Assembly (NCBI GenBank): GCA_019787685.1
Contig: JAHNUO010000010.1
Span: forward strand, 1,674,001 to 1,738,000
Direction: 5' to 3'
Source: Chiua virens
Lineage: Eukaryota; Basidiomycota; Agaricomycetes; Boletales; Boletaceae
Length of the DNA: 64,000 nucleotides
Part shown: positions 12,544 through 23,563 of the stretch, piece by piece
Position numbering within the stretch: the first letter of the stretch is position 1
How the letters are laid out: each line of letters begins with the position of its first letter
Notes under the pieces: generated by a model
Seen by the model: the letters and a program-made list of their open reading frames with translations, nothing else
Database searches by the model: none
What the model was told of the DNA's origin: nothing
Made by a program: the position numbers and the translations under genes

Positions 12544-14550
12544 TCATACGGCCAGCCCGATAGGCACCCTCGCCCACGCGTCCCACCACGCTGTCCTCCG
12601 CCGCTCGTCCCCGAACCCTTCCAAGAACTGCATCACCCGCCAGACGTCTCCCCAGTCACTCCCCAGCCCAAAACTAACCCGGACGACCCCTAGCTCACGT
12701 CCGACATGCTTCTCGATTTGCTGTAGTGTCGTACCGTTGCACAGATTCTCCATGACATCTTGAATACCAAGCATTGCAGAAGCAGCACCTGGATTGCACA
12801 TGCAACCCGTGCGTAAAGATATATTGTACGTGGTAGCCATGTGCTCGATAAATGTATTTGGGAGCATCTCCCCAGACGGCTGTTATGCGCAAGTTAGACA
12901 TGTCTCAAACGTAAACGGAAAGTGACTCACAGATAAGATGATGAAGGAGACGGTCGACCCGGTGTCGGACTGTTCTCCAATCGACTTCAGGCGCCGCGAA
13001 GGTAGCTTCGAGAGAATTTTGATAACTGGCATGCCATTTGTGTCATGGCGTAACTCGGCCATCGATGAGATCAAAAAATGCATCAGACACGATAAGCGAA
13101 GCGGAAGGAAAGGGAGGTAAGCAGAGAGAAACCGGAGGCCGTCAGTGATCGCTGATAGAGTTAGATAATTTATTGTTCCGTCCTAGCATTTAGTCAGCCA
13201 TATTGAACGTCACGGTGCATGGTGCGATGTCAAGGAGCAAGTAATACCTCAAATTGTTCGTGAAGTTTTGTTGCTCTCGTGACCAGCGTCCCCGGAACTT
13301 GCACAATATTTACCGTTCCACCGGCAAACCAAGGCCGCTCCAACGTGGCCAAAAGGCTCTCTTTGACTACCAACGCTCCTACACCAGTAGGGTATCCAAA
13401 CATTTTGTAAAAACTGATGGCCATTGCATCCACCGGGGTCTCGGTTAGCGATATCAAAGAGGTAGGTGCCAAGGCCGCAGCATCCAATAACGTGTTGTAC
13501 TCGAGAGAGGAGGCATAGCTAAGGATAGAAAGCAGATTCTTGGAGTTTGAAATATTTGATTGTCCAGTAAGAGCAAATAAGGATGGTGGGGACGAGGAAC
13601 CCAGAGGTTTGTTTCGAAGAAGGATTTCCTGCAAAAAAAAAAGTCAATGTGGGAACAACAGATATTATTGTACGGAGTAGGTGGGTCTACTTACCTTCGC
13701 AACGGATGGTTCGAAGCCTCCGGTGGATGTGGCAGGAATATAATGTACGTGGGCTTCTCGTCGCCCAGCGAATTCCCGAATCCCATGCACACTATTGTGA
13801 GAATCAACACCGAGAACAAACGAACTGTCTTTCCGGAACGGGAATGATTCGCCGACAAGCTTGAGTGCTCCCGTCGCATTGGCAGTGAAGATAACGGTAT
13901 ACCCTTTGGGTGCTTTAAAAAACGAGAGTACCATTTTCCTGGCTTCTTCTGCGCACTCCGAGGATAATCTTGAACTATCAGGGAGAGAATGAGACCAAAG
14001 CAGCCGCACGAAAACGCGCGCGTGCCTACCTGTTGCTGACAGAGTGGGTATTTCCCATAACGCTTCGTGTCAGAAAATCGCTGTGGACATGGATAAGGCT
14101 TTCGGGGTGTTGGGCGCCGCCCATGTAGTCGGCGTATGTTTCTCCAATGCGATCCAGCCTCGTGTAGTCAGTTCTCCGGAGGGTGTCTAGAATCCACGTG
14201 CTCTGGTATTCTGGGTAAGCTTGTAAGAATGCCGAGTAAGCCGAGGCTGCATGTTCTTCAAGCGATCTCAGTTGAGCCTGGGAGATCCTTTCCCCCAGAG
14301 ATGGGGGCCGGAACGGGTGCGGAACGGAGACACCAGAGAATGGGAGGGACGGAGGAAGATAAGAACGATGTTCGCACAGAGAGTGAGGGTGTTCTTTCTG
14401 GCAGAGGGAGTCATTGGACGAGGTAAGGGAAGGGTGAGATCTATGTGACTTGAGAGTGATGTGAGAGACCAGTGGAGGAGAGGAACTGATAGCACTAGTG
14501 TTCGCTCGATCGTCATGCGGGGAAGAGAAACAGGAGTACTTGTTGCCCAT
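12544..14550 (-). CDS. class-V aminotransferase / molybdenum-cofactor-sulfurase-like PLP enzyme
   Basis: PLP-dependent NifS/MOCOS-fold enzyme, of the type that mobilises sulfur from cysteine for MoCo sulfuration. The ATG at 14548-14550 starts MGNKYSCFSS. Exon 1 continues to ILDTLRRTDYTRLDRIGETY and YADYMGGAQHP (14026-14550). Next come FTANATGALKLVGESFPF with GVDSHNSVHG (PLP pocket), then AISFYKMFGYPTGVGALVV with the Schiff-base Lys region near 13400, a middle exon containing DGTINYLTLSAITDGLRFL near 13150, and a last exon with ISLRTGCMCNPGAASAM, the persulfide-Cys-like loop, ending at TGA 12544-12546. The MOSC domain of full-length MoCo sulfurase is absent: the frame ends about 90 residues after the Cys loop. 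The N-terminus fits N-myristoylation (MGxxxS) with an adjacent Cys that could be palmitoylated. The exact substrate is uncertain. Confidence 0.85.
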
Positions 14551-16009
14551 GGGGGACAGAGGAAGGATGGGAGTGCCGTAGATGCTACTAGCATACCATT
14601 GGTGTGCGTTTATAAGTTCAGACTCCAGAACGTAGGAGGGTTGCCGATTGACGGCACAGCGTCAACGCTTTCGAACACACTGGCAGATATTCACGGCATG
14701 TTCTTCCGGGGAAAGAATATGGCTAGCGACGTCTGCTCGGAGGCTGAGTCGGCATGTAGTACGATCTAAGAATACGTATGAGTCCTCTTAGTACGGCGTG
14801 ATCACCGTGAATGAATAAATGATCATATGATGCCGGGATTCAGTAGTTCCAGGGGAAGTGAGTTCGCATGCCACGTCATCCGAGCTGGAATAACAATAGC
14901 CGTTATCAGAGCAGGTCAATTCCTGTGGTGTCAGAGCGGGCGAGAGTGGAATACACACCAAATGTGCCATCGTCACATCAACGCCGCGGCATCGCCCGGC
15001 TAAGAGTCAACATGCCACAGCGTGGCGTGTCTTTGCAAAAGAATCTGTGCAGTGGCGCTGTGGCTTGCGACGAAGTTAAAATTGGTAAGGCACAATTAAC
15101 CCCCTATATTTGCTTGGGCAGTCCCAAAGTTTTCGCCGCATATCCCGAGGTTGACATATTAAGTATCCAAGCAGTGTATAAGGCTGACTCGGATGCAGGT
15201 CGTCGAAAACCGCCGAAGGACGTGAAAACGGCGCTCAAACATTCAAACATTCGAGTACATTGGAGCTCGGCCAGGATCATTCATAAGTACATGATTCAGA
15301 ACTTAGCGGTACCGCGGCTAGTAATGCCGAATGAACGCGCGATCAGGCCATCATTGACTATGTAATTAATAGATGGCGACGAGGGGTAGATGATGGGCGG
15401 GTGGCATTGGTCACTAGAATAGTCATATTATACTTTCGAAAAGCCAGGACCGAAAGCTTAGCGCTTAGTACCCATACGTTAGTAGACTATCTCAGATTCA
15501 GGCAATTGGAGGGCAGATCAGGTTGGTGCCACCACTGGCAATCCCTGCCAGTGGCTAAGTTGATGCTAAATTGACTTGAATTGATAGCCACTGCTTGTCC
15601 CTGCATTGTTGTAGCCCACAGGTATAAAATGAACGATGAATGGGGATATGGTACGGCTCCGAGTCCCAAATGTAGATTGGACTGCAAATTTCCAAGTTGC
15701 CAACCGGGACTGAGGTGAGATAGTTTTCTTGAAGACACAGCCACTCAAGCTTCTCTTTGCGTCTCCAAAATATCGCACATCAGAGATACCTGCAACAGGA
15801 CCTGCCGTTTGTTCTATGTACGTTTTTTTGTCATTATTATTATCTAGCGTTTATTCTCATTGACCTGCTGGTAGTTTCTTTCCAAACGGCAGTCCGTCCT
15901 GGCGAATCTTCATAAATTCAAGCTCGAATCGCGTGAGCAACTGCCTCTAACGAGGCTCTCCGCCCGCAATCAGTTTAGACACGTCCTCTCCCGCTTCATC
16001 ACCGCATCC
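14551..16009. other. divergent intergenic region
   Basis: About 1.46 kb lie between two divergent genes. A 165-codon plus-strand open frame at 14868-15365 has no recognisable domain, intron or family signature and I do not call it a gene. A 9-bp-arm hairpin (CCACTGGCA / TGCCAGTGG, 5-nt loop) sits at 15532-15554. Confidence 0.35.
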
Positions 16010-18424
16010 ATGTCCGGTACAGTCGGGGAACGTCTCCCTTCTCAAACAGTTGTTCCTGCATCACAGCATGGCGGTCTGAAAAAGATGCCTCCGTATTGGT
16101 ACCCGTACACTACGATGGCCAAGGAACGGTGGCTTGGGAGGGAGATATTAGAGATTGTTTCCACGGAATTTCGGGATCGCAGCATGGAGTATTATGTGGG
16201 TGCACTCTCCTTATGAATCGTATGTCATCCGAGTGATCTTGACGGTGGTATTTCTCCCTAGAGGTATGCCCTCGAATCAGGTGTCACCACGATCAACGGC
16301 AAAGTTGCAAAACCCGATACAATAGTCAGGAATGGGGACCGTATCGAGTGCGTACTTTTCCAATAAAAGCAATTACATTGGTTATTGATCATGTGGACAT
16401 CTTGGAAGGAACGTCGTTCATCGACATGAACCACCTGTCACAGCCAAGCCTGTCAAGATCATACACCATGACAAAGACCGTGATTTTCTCGTAATCAATA
16501 AGCCCGGAAGCATCGTAGGGTTCCCTTCCATCCGTTGATCAAAATCATCAAATGATTAATCCTGTCGCAGCCTGTACACGCATCAGGGAGGTACTACCGA
16601 CACAGCCTTGTCGAGCTGCTTCGAAATGAATTCGGTTTCGAAAAAGTATACAGTGGGTATCTCCTTCCGATGCTTCCCGTGTCCCTAAAGGTCAGATTAC
16701 ACACGTAGCGATTAACAGATTGGATAGATTGACATCTGGTCTCATGATAATACCGCTCAATGCTGACCTTGCGCGATCGCTCACCGATGAATTCATGAAG
16801 GGATCCGTGAGGAAGGAGTATATAGCAAGATGTAAAGGGGAGTTTCCCGAGTACGTTCCCTTTGCGGACCTAATTATAATTGCCGACATCTTAACCATTC
16901 GGGTTTATTCAGGGAAGAAGTGATTTGTGAGGAACCTTTGTTGACAGTCGACAGACAGATGGGACTTAACATCGTACACCCGGAAGGAAAGGTGAAGCTC
17001 CATTTCAATTCTAGGTTATCAGACAACCTCTCAATTGTCCCCGCAACATTCAGCCTGCCAAAACAGTATTCAATAGGCTTCGCTATGATGCGAATACCGA
17101 CACGAGCGTCCTTCGCTGTAGGTTCCCGTTCACACTCCTGTAACAAGCTAAAACAGATCCCCCCACCACCATCTAGGCCGTCCGTTTACGGGTCGCTGTG
17201 AGTGCTTCTTATCATAGAACCTCCTGGCTTTAATGTTCCTCTCATGAATTCTATGATGGTTGTTGTCATTTCCCTCGTTTTGGATGGAATCCTAAGCACA
17301 CCAAATAAGAGTTCATCTCCAATACCTCGGTCATCCCATTGTTAATGATCCAGTGTACTCGGAAGAGCGAATATGGGTATGTTTAATTCATCACTCGATT
17401 TGTCAGTGCACTTTGTTGCATTTAGATTTGTCCACCCATATGCCACATCCCATCTTGTACCGGACATCACCACATGCTCACATTCCCGCATCTACTCCCA
17501 GGGTCCGAACCTGGGAAAGAACGGTATCGACGTTGAGCCTAACTCGGAACGCTTCCCGCCCACCGCACCCGAGCATCTTAAGACGGACGATAGCCCTGAG
17601 TCCTTGGCCACTGTACCCAAACCGGGCGGGAACAGCAACGGAGGCACGGACAATACGAATGAAGTACCGCAAGGGGTGAAATTGCTTCCCAGAGAAACAG
17701 GACACGATATCGGCATGGGCTCACCCGTCCCTCTCTCTACCGAGGCTGTCGATATCATCACGCGTTTGAGGAATATGAAGGTTCGTTTCACGTTTGTTCT
17801 TTACCTTTTTTATGTTCCTTTTCGATGGAAAGGCGGCGGTGCTTGCTATACTGTTTTACGGATACTCAAATTTCATTCCTGATGTCGTTGTTTTAGGACG
17901 AAGACGAGGATTGGAGCCGATGGCGAGATGTCGTTTTTCGGGCGAAGGGCGCCCTGATGCCGAAAAGTTTCCGACGGGCACCACCGCTGCCGTCACCGAA
18001 CAAACGGAAGAGGGGTGGCAGAAGCATCTTGGAACCAATTGCCGCGGACGATAATGAAAGCTCTGGCCAGGGGGTCTCGCCGGGGGACCTCACTAGCACC
18101 GCGGTAGCTGCGGCGTTGGGGGAAAACCAGAGTACCTCTCCCGTGCAAGTCTCATTTCATGACAATACTGTACTATCGGAAGCTGTGGCTCAACTAACTC
18201 TCCACGAAGCGGCGTCACGACTCACATCGCTCGTTGTGCCTGAACCGGCGACTGACCCCACTGGAACGCTTTACTGTCCAGAGTGTTATCTACCGTTGCA
18301 TCCGGACCCAAAGCCAGAGAAACTGCACATCTTTCTGCATGCGTTTAGATACGAGCTCAGTTTGGGTCGTTTTGAGACGGAGATGCCTAATTGGGCGAAA
18401 GAGGGGTGGGAATGGGAGCGGTGA
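16010..18424 (+). CDS. RluA-family RNA pseudouridine synthase
   Basis: Isomerises uridine to pseudouridine in tRNA or other RNA; it belongs to the eukaryotic RluA branch (Pus8/Pus9/RPUSD-like). The first ATG is at 16010. Exons read, in order: an N-terminal segment ([20 protein letters not shown]), an S4-like stretch ([19 protein letters not shown]), the synthase start ([35 protein letters not shown]), the catalytic loop [12 protein letters not shown] with the Asp nucleophile near 16727, and [20 protein letters not shown], which is assembled across the introns near 17140-17310. A hydrophilic linker follows, then a conserved-looking C-terminal block ([20 protein letters not shown] ... [10 protein letters not shown]), ending at TGA 18422-18424. 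I associate that C-terminal block with fungal members of this branch. All core motifs are present, so it is probably active. Confidence 0.88.
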
Positions 18425-18839
18425 ATAGGTTTGGTTGATGTGGGGAGCTTCGCTTTCAATGTCGAGCACATTCAAACAAGTGTTAGTTAATTTCCGTTTT
18501 CATGCCAGCCATATTTTTCTCTTTAGGTTATTCATGACAGTTCAATATTACGATCTCGTTGTTCTATATGTACCAAGTGCCTACGCGAGGGTTCCAGAAA
18601 ACTTTTGTTCCCCAACCAGATGGATGTGGCATGGCATGTCAATGTGGCGTCGAGGCCGAGGTATTGATCAGCGTCGCGGCATGGGAACAAATCACCCGCG
18701 TATCAATGAGCCTTGCAGGACGCGACTTGCCTTTGTAGGCAAGTAATTGGTCTTTTTCACCAGCCTTGTGGGGGCCTCTCAGAAGAGGGGCCCAAATTCT
18801 ACTTGGACCCTGCTTAGGCCTTGAATCAGGCTCACGGGA

Positions 18840-20330
18840 GCCTCTTCCGTGGCTTCGTTTGTGCCCTGTGGCCCCCGCCCCGCTCACGCCCCTTACGCCT
18901 CTCGCCCTCACCTCCTGATGTGGCCGGATCACTGTCCCAACATACCTACCCTCCGCTCGCCACTTCCTCCGACGTGCTCGGATTGCTGTCCCGACGCGCC
19001 CGCCCTCGCCTCCACTTCATCCGATGCACACGGTTTGTTGTCTCGACACGACACGCCCGCCCTCACTCGTCACATCATTTTCATCGTGTCGTCCCTTCCC
19101 TCACCTTCTCCCCTCGGTTCATCTGACAATGACGACGACGTGACAACCGCGCAATAGTGTCACGTCGTCGTCATTGTCGTCATCATATCATGTCGCCCTT
19201 CCCTCACCTCTCCCCTCGTTTCACCCGGCGACGATGACGACGTGGTAATCGCAATAGCGCGGTTGTCACGTCGTCATCGGTGCGTCGTGTCGCCCTTCAC
19301 CCCCTCGTCCTGTCACATCGCCCTCTCCTCACCGAGTCCTTTCCCTTCGTGCCATCACCTGTCGCCCCCTGCGATGCACGACAACACGACAACGCAACAA
19401 CACGACTACGCGATGGTGCATTGCAATGTCTCCATGTCGTCGCACCCGATGCGCACGGAACACCCTCCGAGTCATCCTCTCTGTCCCGACGCCCGCATGT
19501 TATCAGAGTCCTGAAAGATTCCAAAATGTGATAATGAAGATTTGATGAAAAAAAGTAAAACATAACCGCTTTCTCGACATGCCTGGGTCATGTCCCTGAA
19601 TCATATGCCCCATGTTCCCTAACCTCGCCTGCATTGAAGGAGTGTGGAGTGATTTAAACATATGAAAGCGTGGGAAACCTCCGGGGGCTTATACTATCGT
19701 AGGAGACTCTCAAAACAAGTCAAAATTTTTGTCGTTGTGACTTCCACGACACTTCAAGCTTCAAGTACTATTCTAGATAGCGGGTCATATATTTTAAGTG
19801 TGGCAGAACTTTGTGGTTATCGCGTCGTCGTCGTCATTGGGCGAGGCGAGTCGAGTCAAGGGTGAGGCAAGGGCAAGGAGGGCGAGGGCGAGGTAAGGAC
19901 CAGGCAGGATGGGGGCAAAATGACAACAACGCGTCGGTCATGCTAACGTAACGTTGTGTTGTCGTCACCGTCGCGTCATTTGGCAGCTCGGGGTGATGGA
20001 GGGGCAAAAGGGTAGGCGTACGTCCATGCTGATGCGCAGAAGGCGGGGTGGAGCGGGCCTAGGGCAACAAGAGCAGGGCGTCGGGCGAGGCCGAGCAGGC
20101 GTGGGACAGGCAGGGCGGGTGGAGCGTCCGTGCATGTCAGGAGGGTGAGGTCGAGATCGCGACGGTGTCGGACCATTCGGACGCGCACGTCGGGCGCGGC
20201 AGAGCTCGGGCAAATGCAGGCGGGCAGCCAAGTGGATCGGGAGGGAATGAAGCTCGAGTGTGGCTCGAGTGTGGTCCTTGCAAGGCCCGGACGAGGCCGC
20301 GCGAGGGTGCAAAGGGGTGCGTATCAGTCT
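18840..20330. repeat. strand-asymmetric GC-rich repeat block with foldback character
   Basis: From about 18840 to 19480 the plus strand is C/T-rich with diffuse repeats of about 58 bp (ACTTCATCCGATG-type) and two related units of about 104 bp starting near 19087 and 19191 (CCTTCCCTCACCT ... GACGACG ... CGCAATAG). From about 19840 to 20320 it turns G/A-rich (GGGCGAGG, GCAAGGGCAAGG). The two halves are loosely inverse to each other around a less biased centre, and both contain GACGACG/CGTCGTC runs. Open frames here (for example 19965-20339, minus) are Pro/Arg/Ala-rich low complexity and are not called genes. It could be a degenerate foldback transposon or a satellite-like block. Confidence 0.5.
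19125..19178. repeat. perfect 21-bp inverted repeat, 12-nt loop
   Basis: The left arm (19125-19145) and right arm (19158-19178) are exact reverse complements built on GACGACGACGTGACA / TGTCACGTCGTCGTC; the loop is ACCGCGCAATAG. A second, 13-bp inverted repeat of the same motif lies at 19232-19244 / 19267-19279 with a related loop. Confidence 0.85.
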
Positions 20331-21038
20331 CCAGTGCATGTTGAAATAGCGTACCGGTTATATTGGGAATTTTATGGGGAAGGGCCGAGGAGGAAGGGAG
20401 ACGGGTTTTCGTTGTACTTAGTAGGAAATGGATGTTGTGTGAAAGCGGCGTGGGAGCTTCGACAAAGTACAGTTCTATCGATGGCTGACTTCTCTACTGG
20501 GGCTCCGTACAAGAGGCGGCTGTAAGCCCTACAGCTTACCTCGGTACCTACTCATAACCACCGAATCGCAATCGTCCAAGTATCATTGCATTTTGCCGTG
20601 ACGGTCTAGGCAGCAGGTGGTATCGGCTGCTCACAGCGGCCGCTGGCACCTATATCCGACTCATTGGTTCCGCGGACTATCACAGCGTGACCCCCGCCAC
20701 GGCCTCTCCAACTGTAGCATGTCAACCCATCGAGTGTCATGAAATACGCCACCATTCGACACGTATATGACTGGTTTCAAGCTGTGTCCTACCGACGGAA
20801 ATGAAAATCAGGAGCCGTCACTGAGTTCCAGACACGTTCAACACTCGTGGTTTTGGAGTCGAGTGCTGAGCGTGGTGTCGACCTGTTTCAGACTTTCAGT
20901 AAGTACGCTGATTACTGCAGAATAATTCCGAACCCCCTCGACATCTTGGCACTCACGGTCACTTTGCGTAGTAGTTCATGAGAGGCCCATCTACAGGTAT
21001 TTGGACCCAGTCCGGTTTGTAATCGTAGCGCGCACTAG

Positions 21039-22202
21039 ATGCCAGTGAGCGCAATCCATTCTTCACTCCTACAGTCTTTCGCTCCTCACAAAATGATCTA
21101 TTCGTCTTCTTTTCGCTTCACCAAAATGAAAAATACACCTCGTGATCATCCCAAGCCTACTGGCCGTCATCGGTTTCGCGACATTTCACCTACAAAACTG
21201 ATGGATCTAATCAAATCTTTGCGTCACCGATGCTTACGCAGAAGCATTTCTCATCGGTCTACAACTTTAACTCGCTCATATGCTTTTTCTCTGCCGTTTG
21301 CCGACCACGAGTCTTCACATGTCAGTTTCCATCATGACTGCCCTTCCATATCGGAGTCGCCGTCTTTCCATATCCCACGCTACCCGTCGAATGCTCGAAG
21401 GATCTCGAGGGTTACACAAGAGGACCGCTCCGCCGGCTTGAGCACCTCGACCCCCAATCTCAAAACGGATCTCGCTAATGCCAGTGTCACGGTCGGTGTG
21501 AGACGCCATTTCTCACCACAAGCCATTTCAGCTCTCCCGACCACTCCTTCTACGTTCCAGCTGCGCTCGACGTCAGGGAAGGACTACCTGGTGGAACAGT
21601 TGGAGAACCAATTGAGCCGGATGAACTTAGGAGACGTTAGTCTAGAACATCTATCGAGCTTCTCACGTGACATCCCGATGGACGTGTGCCCACCCTCCGA
21701 AGTCGCGGTGGACGGAGGGACTTCGAAACCACTAGCGTCTTTCTCGCACGACCAAGACATCATTCCGATGATCCTTATCACCTCCGTTGACTCCGTTCAC
21801 GCAAAACCTTTACCCCATTCCAACCAACGGTCGTCGATTACACCGTTCGGCCAATCTAACATTATCAACTACGCTACTAACATCTCATCTACCAAATCCA
21901 ACAAAGAAGCATCATCTGACGATCCTTTCGTGACACAGCCAACTCATACCGCCACTTACCCCCCAGACTATAACCTCACCTTCCGAGTCCCACCCTTCCC
22001 TCTCGCTCATTCGATTTCCTATGCCCCTGAGACCCCCACGCCCATGTTGTGTGATCATTTTGGAGACTGTAGCGGCGATCTGTGGGATATCTGGCACCCT
22101 CCGCTTGTCGCGAGTAGATTTACACTCCCTCCGTTCACGTTCCCCCCGTTGAGCAGCGATTTGTTCGATGGCGCTTCTGTTAATATCCCTGTGTCATGCT
22201 AG
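21039..22202 (+). CDS. hypothetical protein, Ser/Thr/Pro-rich, intronless
   Basis: An uninterrupted 387-codon frame from ATG 21039 to the stop at 22200-22202, much longer than chance frames nearby. I do not recognise a family. The N-terminal third is basic (RHRCLRRSISHRSTTLTR). The middle has one predicted-helical stretch (YLVEQLENQLSRMNL), and the rest is Ser/Thr/Pro-rich and likely disordered, ending in FTLPPFTFPPLSSDL. No signal peptide or membrane segment is seen. The composition would suit a lineage-specific regulatory or nuclear protein, but no function can be inferred. No paralog is present in the window. Confidence 0.55.
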   Translation: MPVSAIHSSLLQSFAPHKMIYSSSFRFTKMKNTPRDHPKPTGRHRFRDISPTKLMDLIKSLRHRCLRRSISHRSTTLTRSYAFSLPFADHESSHVSFHHDCPSISESPSFHIPRYPSNARRISRVTQEDRSAGLSTSTPNLKTDLANASVTVGVRRHFSPQAISALPTTPSTFQLRSTSGKDYLVEQLENQLSRMNLGDVSLEHLSSFSRDIPMDVCPPSEVAVDGGTSKPLASFSHDQDIIPMILITSVDSVHAKPLPHSNQRSSITPFGQSNIINYATNISSTKSNKEASSDDPFVTQPTHTATYPPDYNLTFRVPPFPLAHSISYAPETPTPMLCDHFGDCSGDLWDIWHPPLVASRFTLPPFTFPPLSSDLFDGASVNIPVSC

Positions 22203-23563
22203 ATCTGTCGACTCTTTAGTCCTGTCACGGTCAGGATGATGTATGGATCGGCGAGCATACTTATAGATTGGGATATTGAAAGGTCGATGGATGAGTTTTC
22301 GTGTTGATTCTGTTCAACTTGGACGTTTGTCTCGTTTGTGAATAGGTCAAACAGTGAGAATCAGACACTGAGCCCGAGCTCGTTGGTTAGTTTTTGAGGC
22401 CTAATTTGCGGTCATGTAAGCAATTCACCGACCGAATGTGCGCGCTGGTAGCTCAAATCCCCACGGTCGACCGGAAATTCCCGTGCATTGACACGCTAAT
22501 CCTCCGACAAGGTTTCTTCTGGACCTCGCCAGCAACTTTTTATCAACCCACTATGACACAAAGGTGCGACTCGGAGGAGACTGAGAAAGATGGTTTTAAG
22601 CCATTCTACATTGTTCCTATAGCTTCAAACCAGCCCCTCCAAAAGGCTTGATTTAGCTTGTAGAAGGCAAAGCGGTGAACGAATCTTGGTGATGGCTTAT
22701 TGCCTTTACTAGGTGATCAATCGATCATGACTTAAATTCAATGTTGCACCCCACCTCCCGGCGTGTGCTCACTCGGGTTCATTCTCTTTCATCTCCGGTA
22801 ATCCGGATCGCATATGGTCACCTCCGAACAACTTCCCACTACACGTGATCACTAGTCCCCCGGCGAAACTTAGTACTCAACGTTGGACTCTGCGACAAGA
22901 CGGCACAAGTCATCGTGAGAGTGGGGTCAACGTTTCAACTATCTTTGATCCGAGAATCGTTACATCCGTTATTCTTCCGTCTTTCCCACAAAGATGGGGG
23001 CACCGCGTACGTTGATAGTTTGTTAATTGTTGAATCAGAATATGCTGATCGGCACGTTTGCGCTCCCAGGCGCGAGGGTGTTTACTGGGATTGCCTGCTA
23101 GATGTTCGATTCATCGTCAAGCTCTGAGAGCACTAGAGCACATCTCGACCAGGTTTTATCGTCCTGGGAACGTTCATCTGAAAATGAAACGCGGAGTAAT
23201 AGCGGAAGAAGTTCGACCTCGTAGGTGTCGCTCAGGCTGACAAAGGCTGACAAACGGGTCTGGTGATGCGTTGTGCGACGACGGATTGTTCGAGAGTCTC
23301 GGAAATCGGAAACACCGCCCACACATAAGCTCCTGGCTTTCTCGAATTTCGCTTGACGCATATACTTGAAGAGATCCTTCGAAACTCAATGAATAACAGG
23401 AATAGGAACAGACTATAGAGAAGCGGTAGCTCGCGCTCACGAGATCAGGGAAGTTCCGTCTGTCCACCGAATATTCTGCGCGCTTAAAATAACTCAGATA
23501 TAAAACATCACAGGTGAAACGATCAACACCACAAAGATTCCATTCAACCAGTGCTTCGTGTCA
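22203..23563. other. intergenic, nothing recognised
   Basis: About 1.36 kb with only short overlapping open frames on both strands (for example 22394-22651 and 23098-23467). It includes the promoter of the carboxylesterase at its right end. Confidence 0.4.

Larger units (their letters stand above)
18425..21038. other. long intergenic stretch dominated by GC-rich simple repeats
   Basis: No supported gene. The block at 18840-20330 is described separately. The flanks 18425-18840 and 20340-21038 show nothing recognisable. Confidence 0.4.

Noticed and set aside
14868..15365. 165-codon open frame on the plus strand
   Set aside because: No domain, no family resemblance, in a divergent promoter region. 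Length alone is not enough at this base composition.
19965..20339. 124-codon Pro/Arg-rich minus-strand frame
   Set aside because: Its composition simply reflects the G-rich repeat block, and overlapping frames on both strands are equally open.
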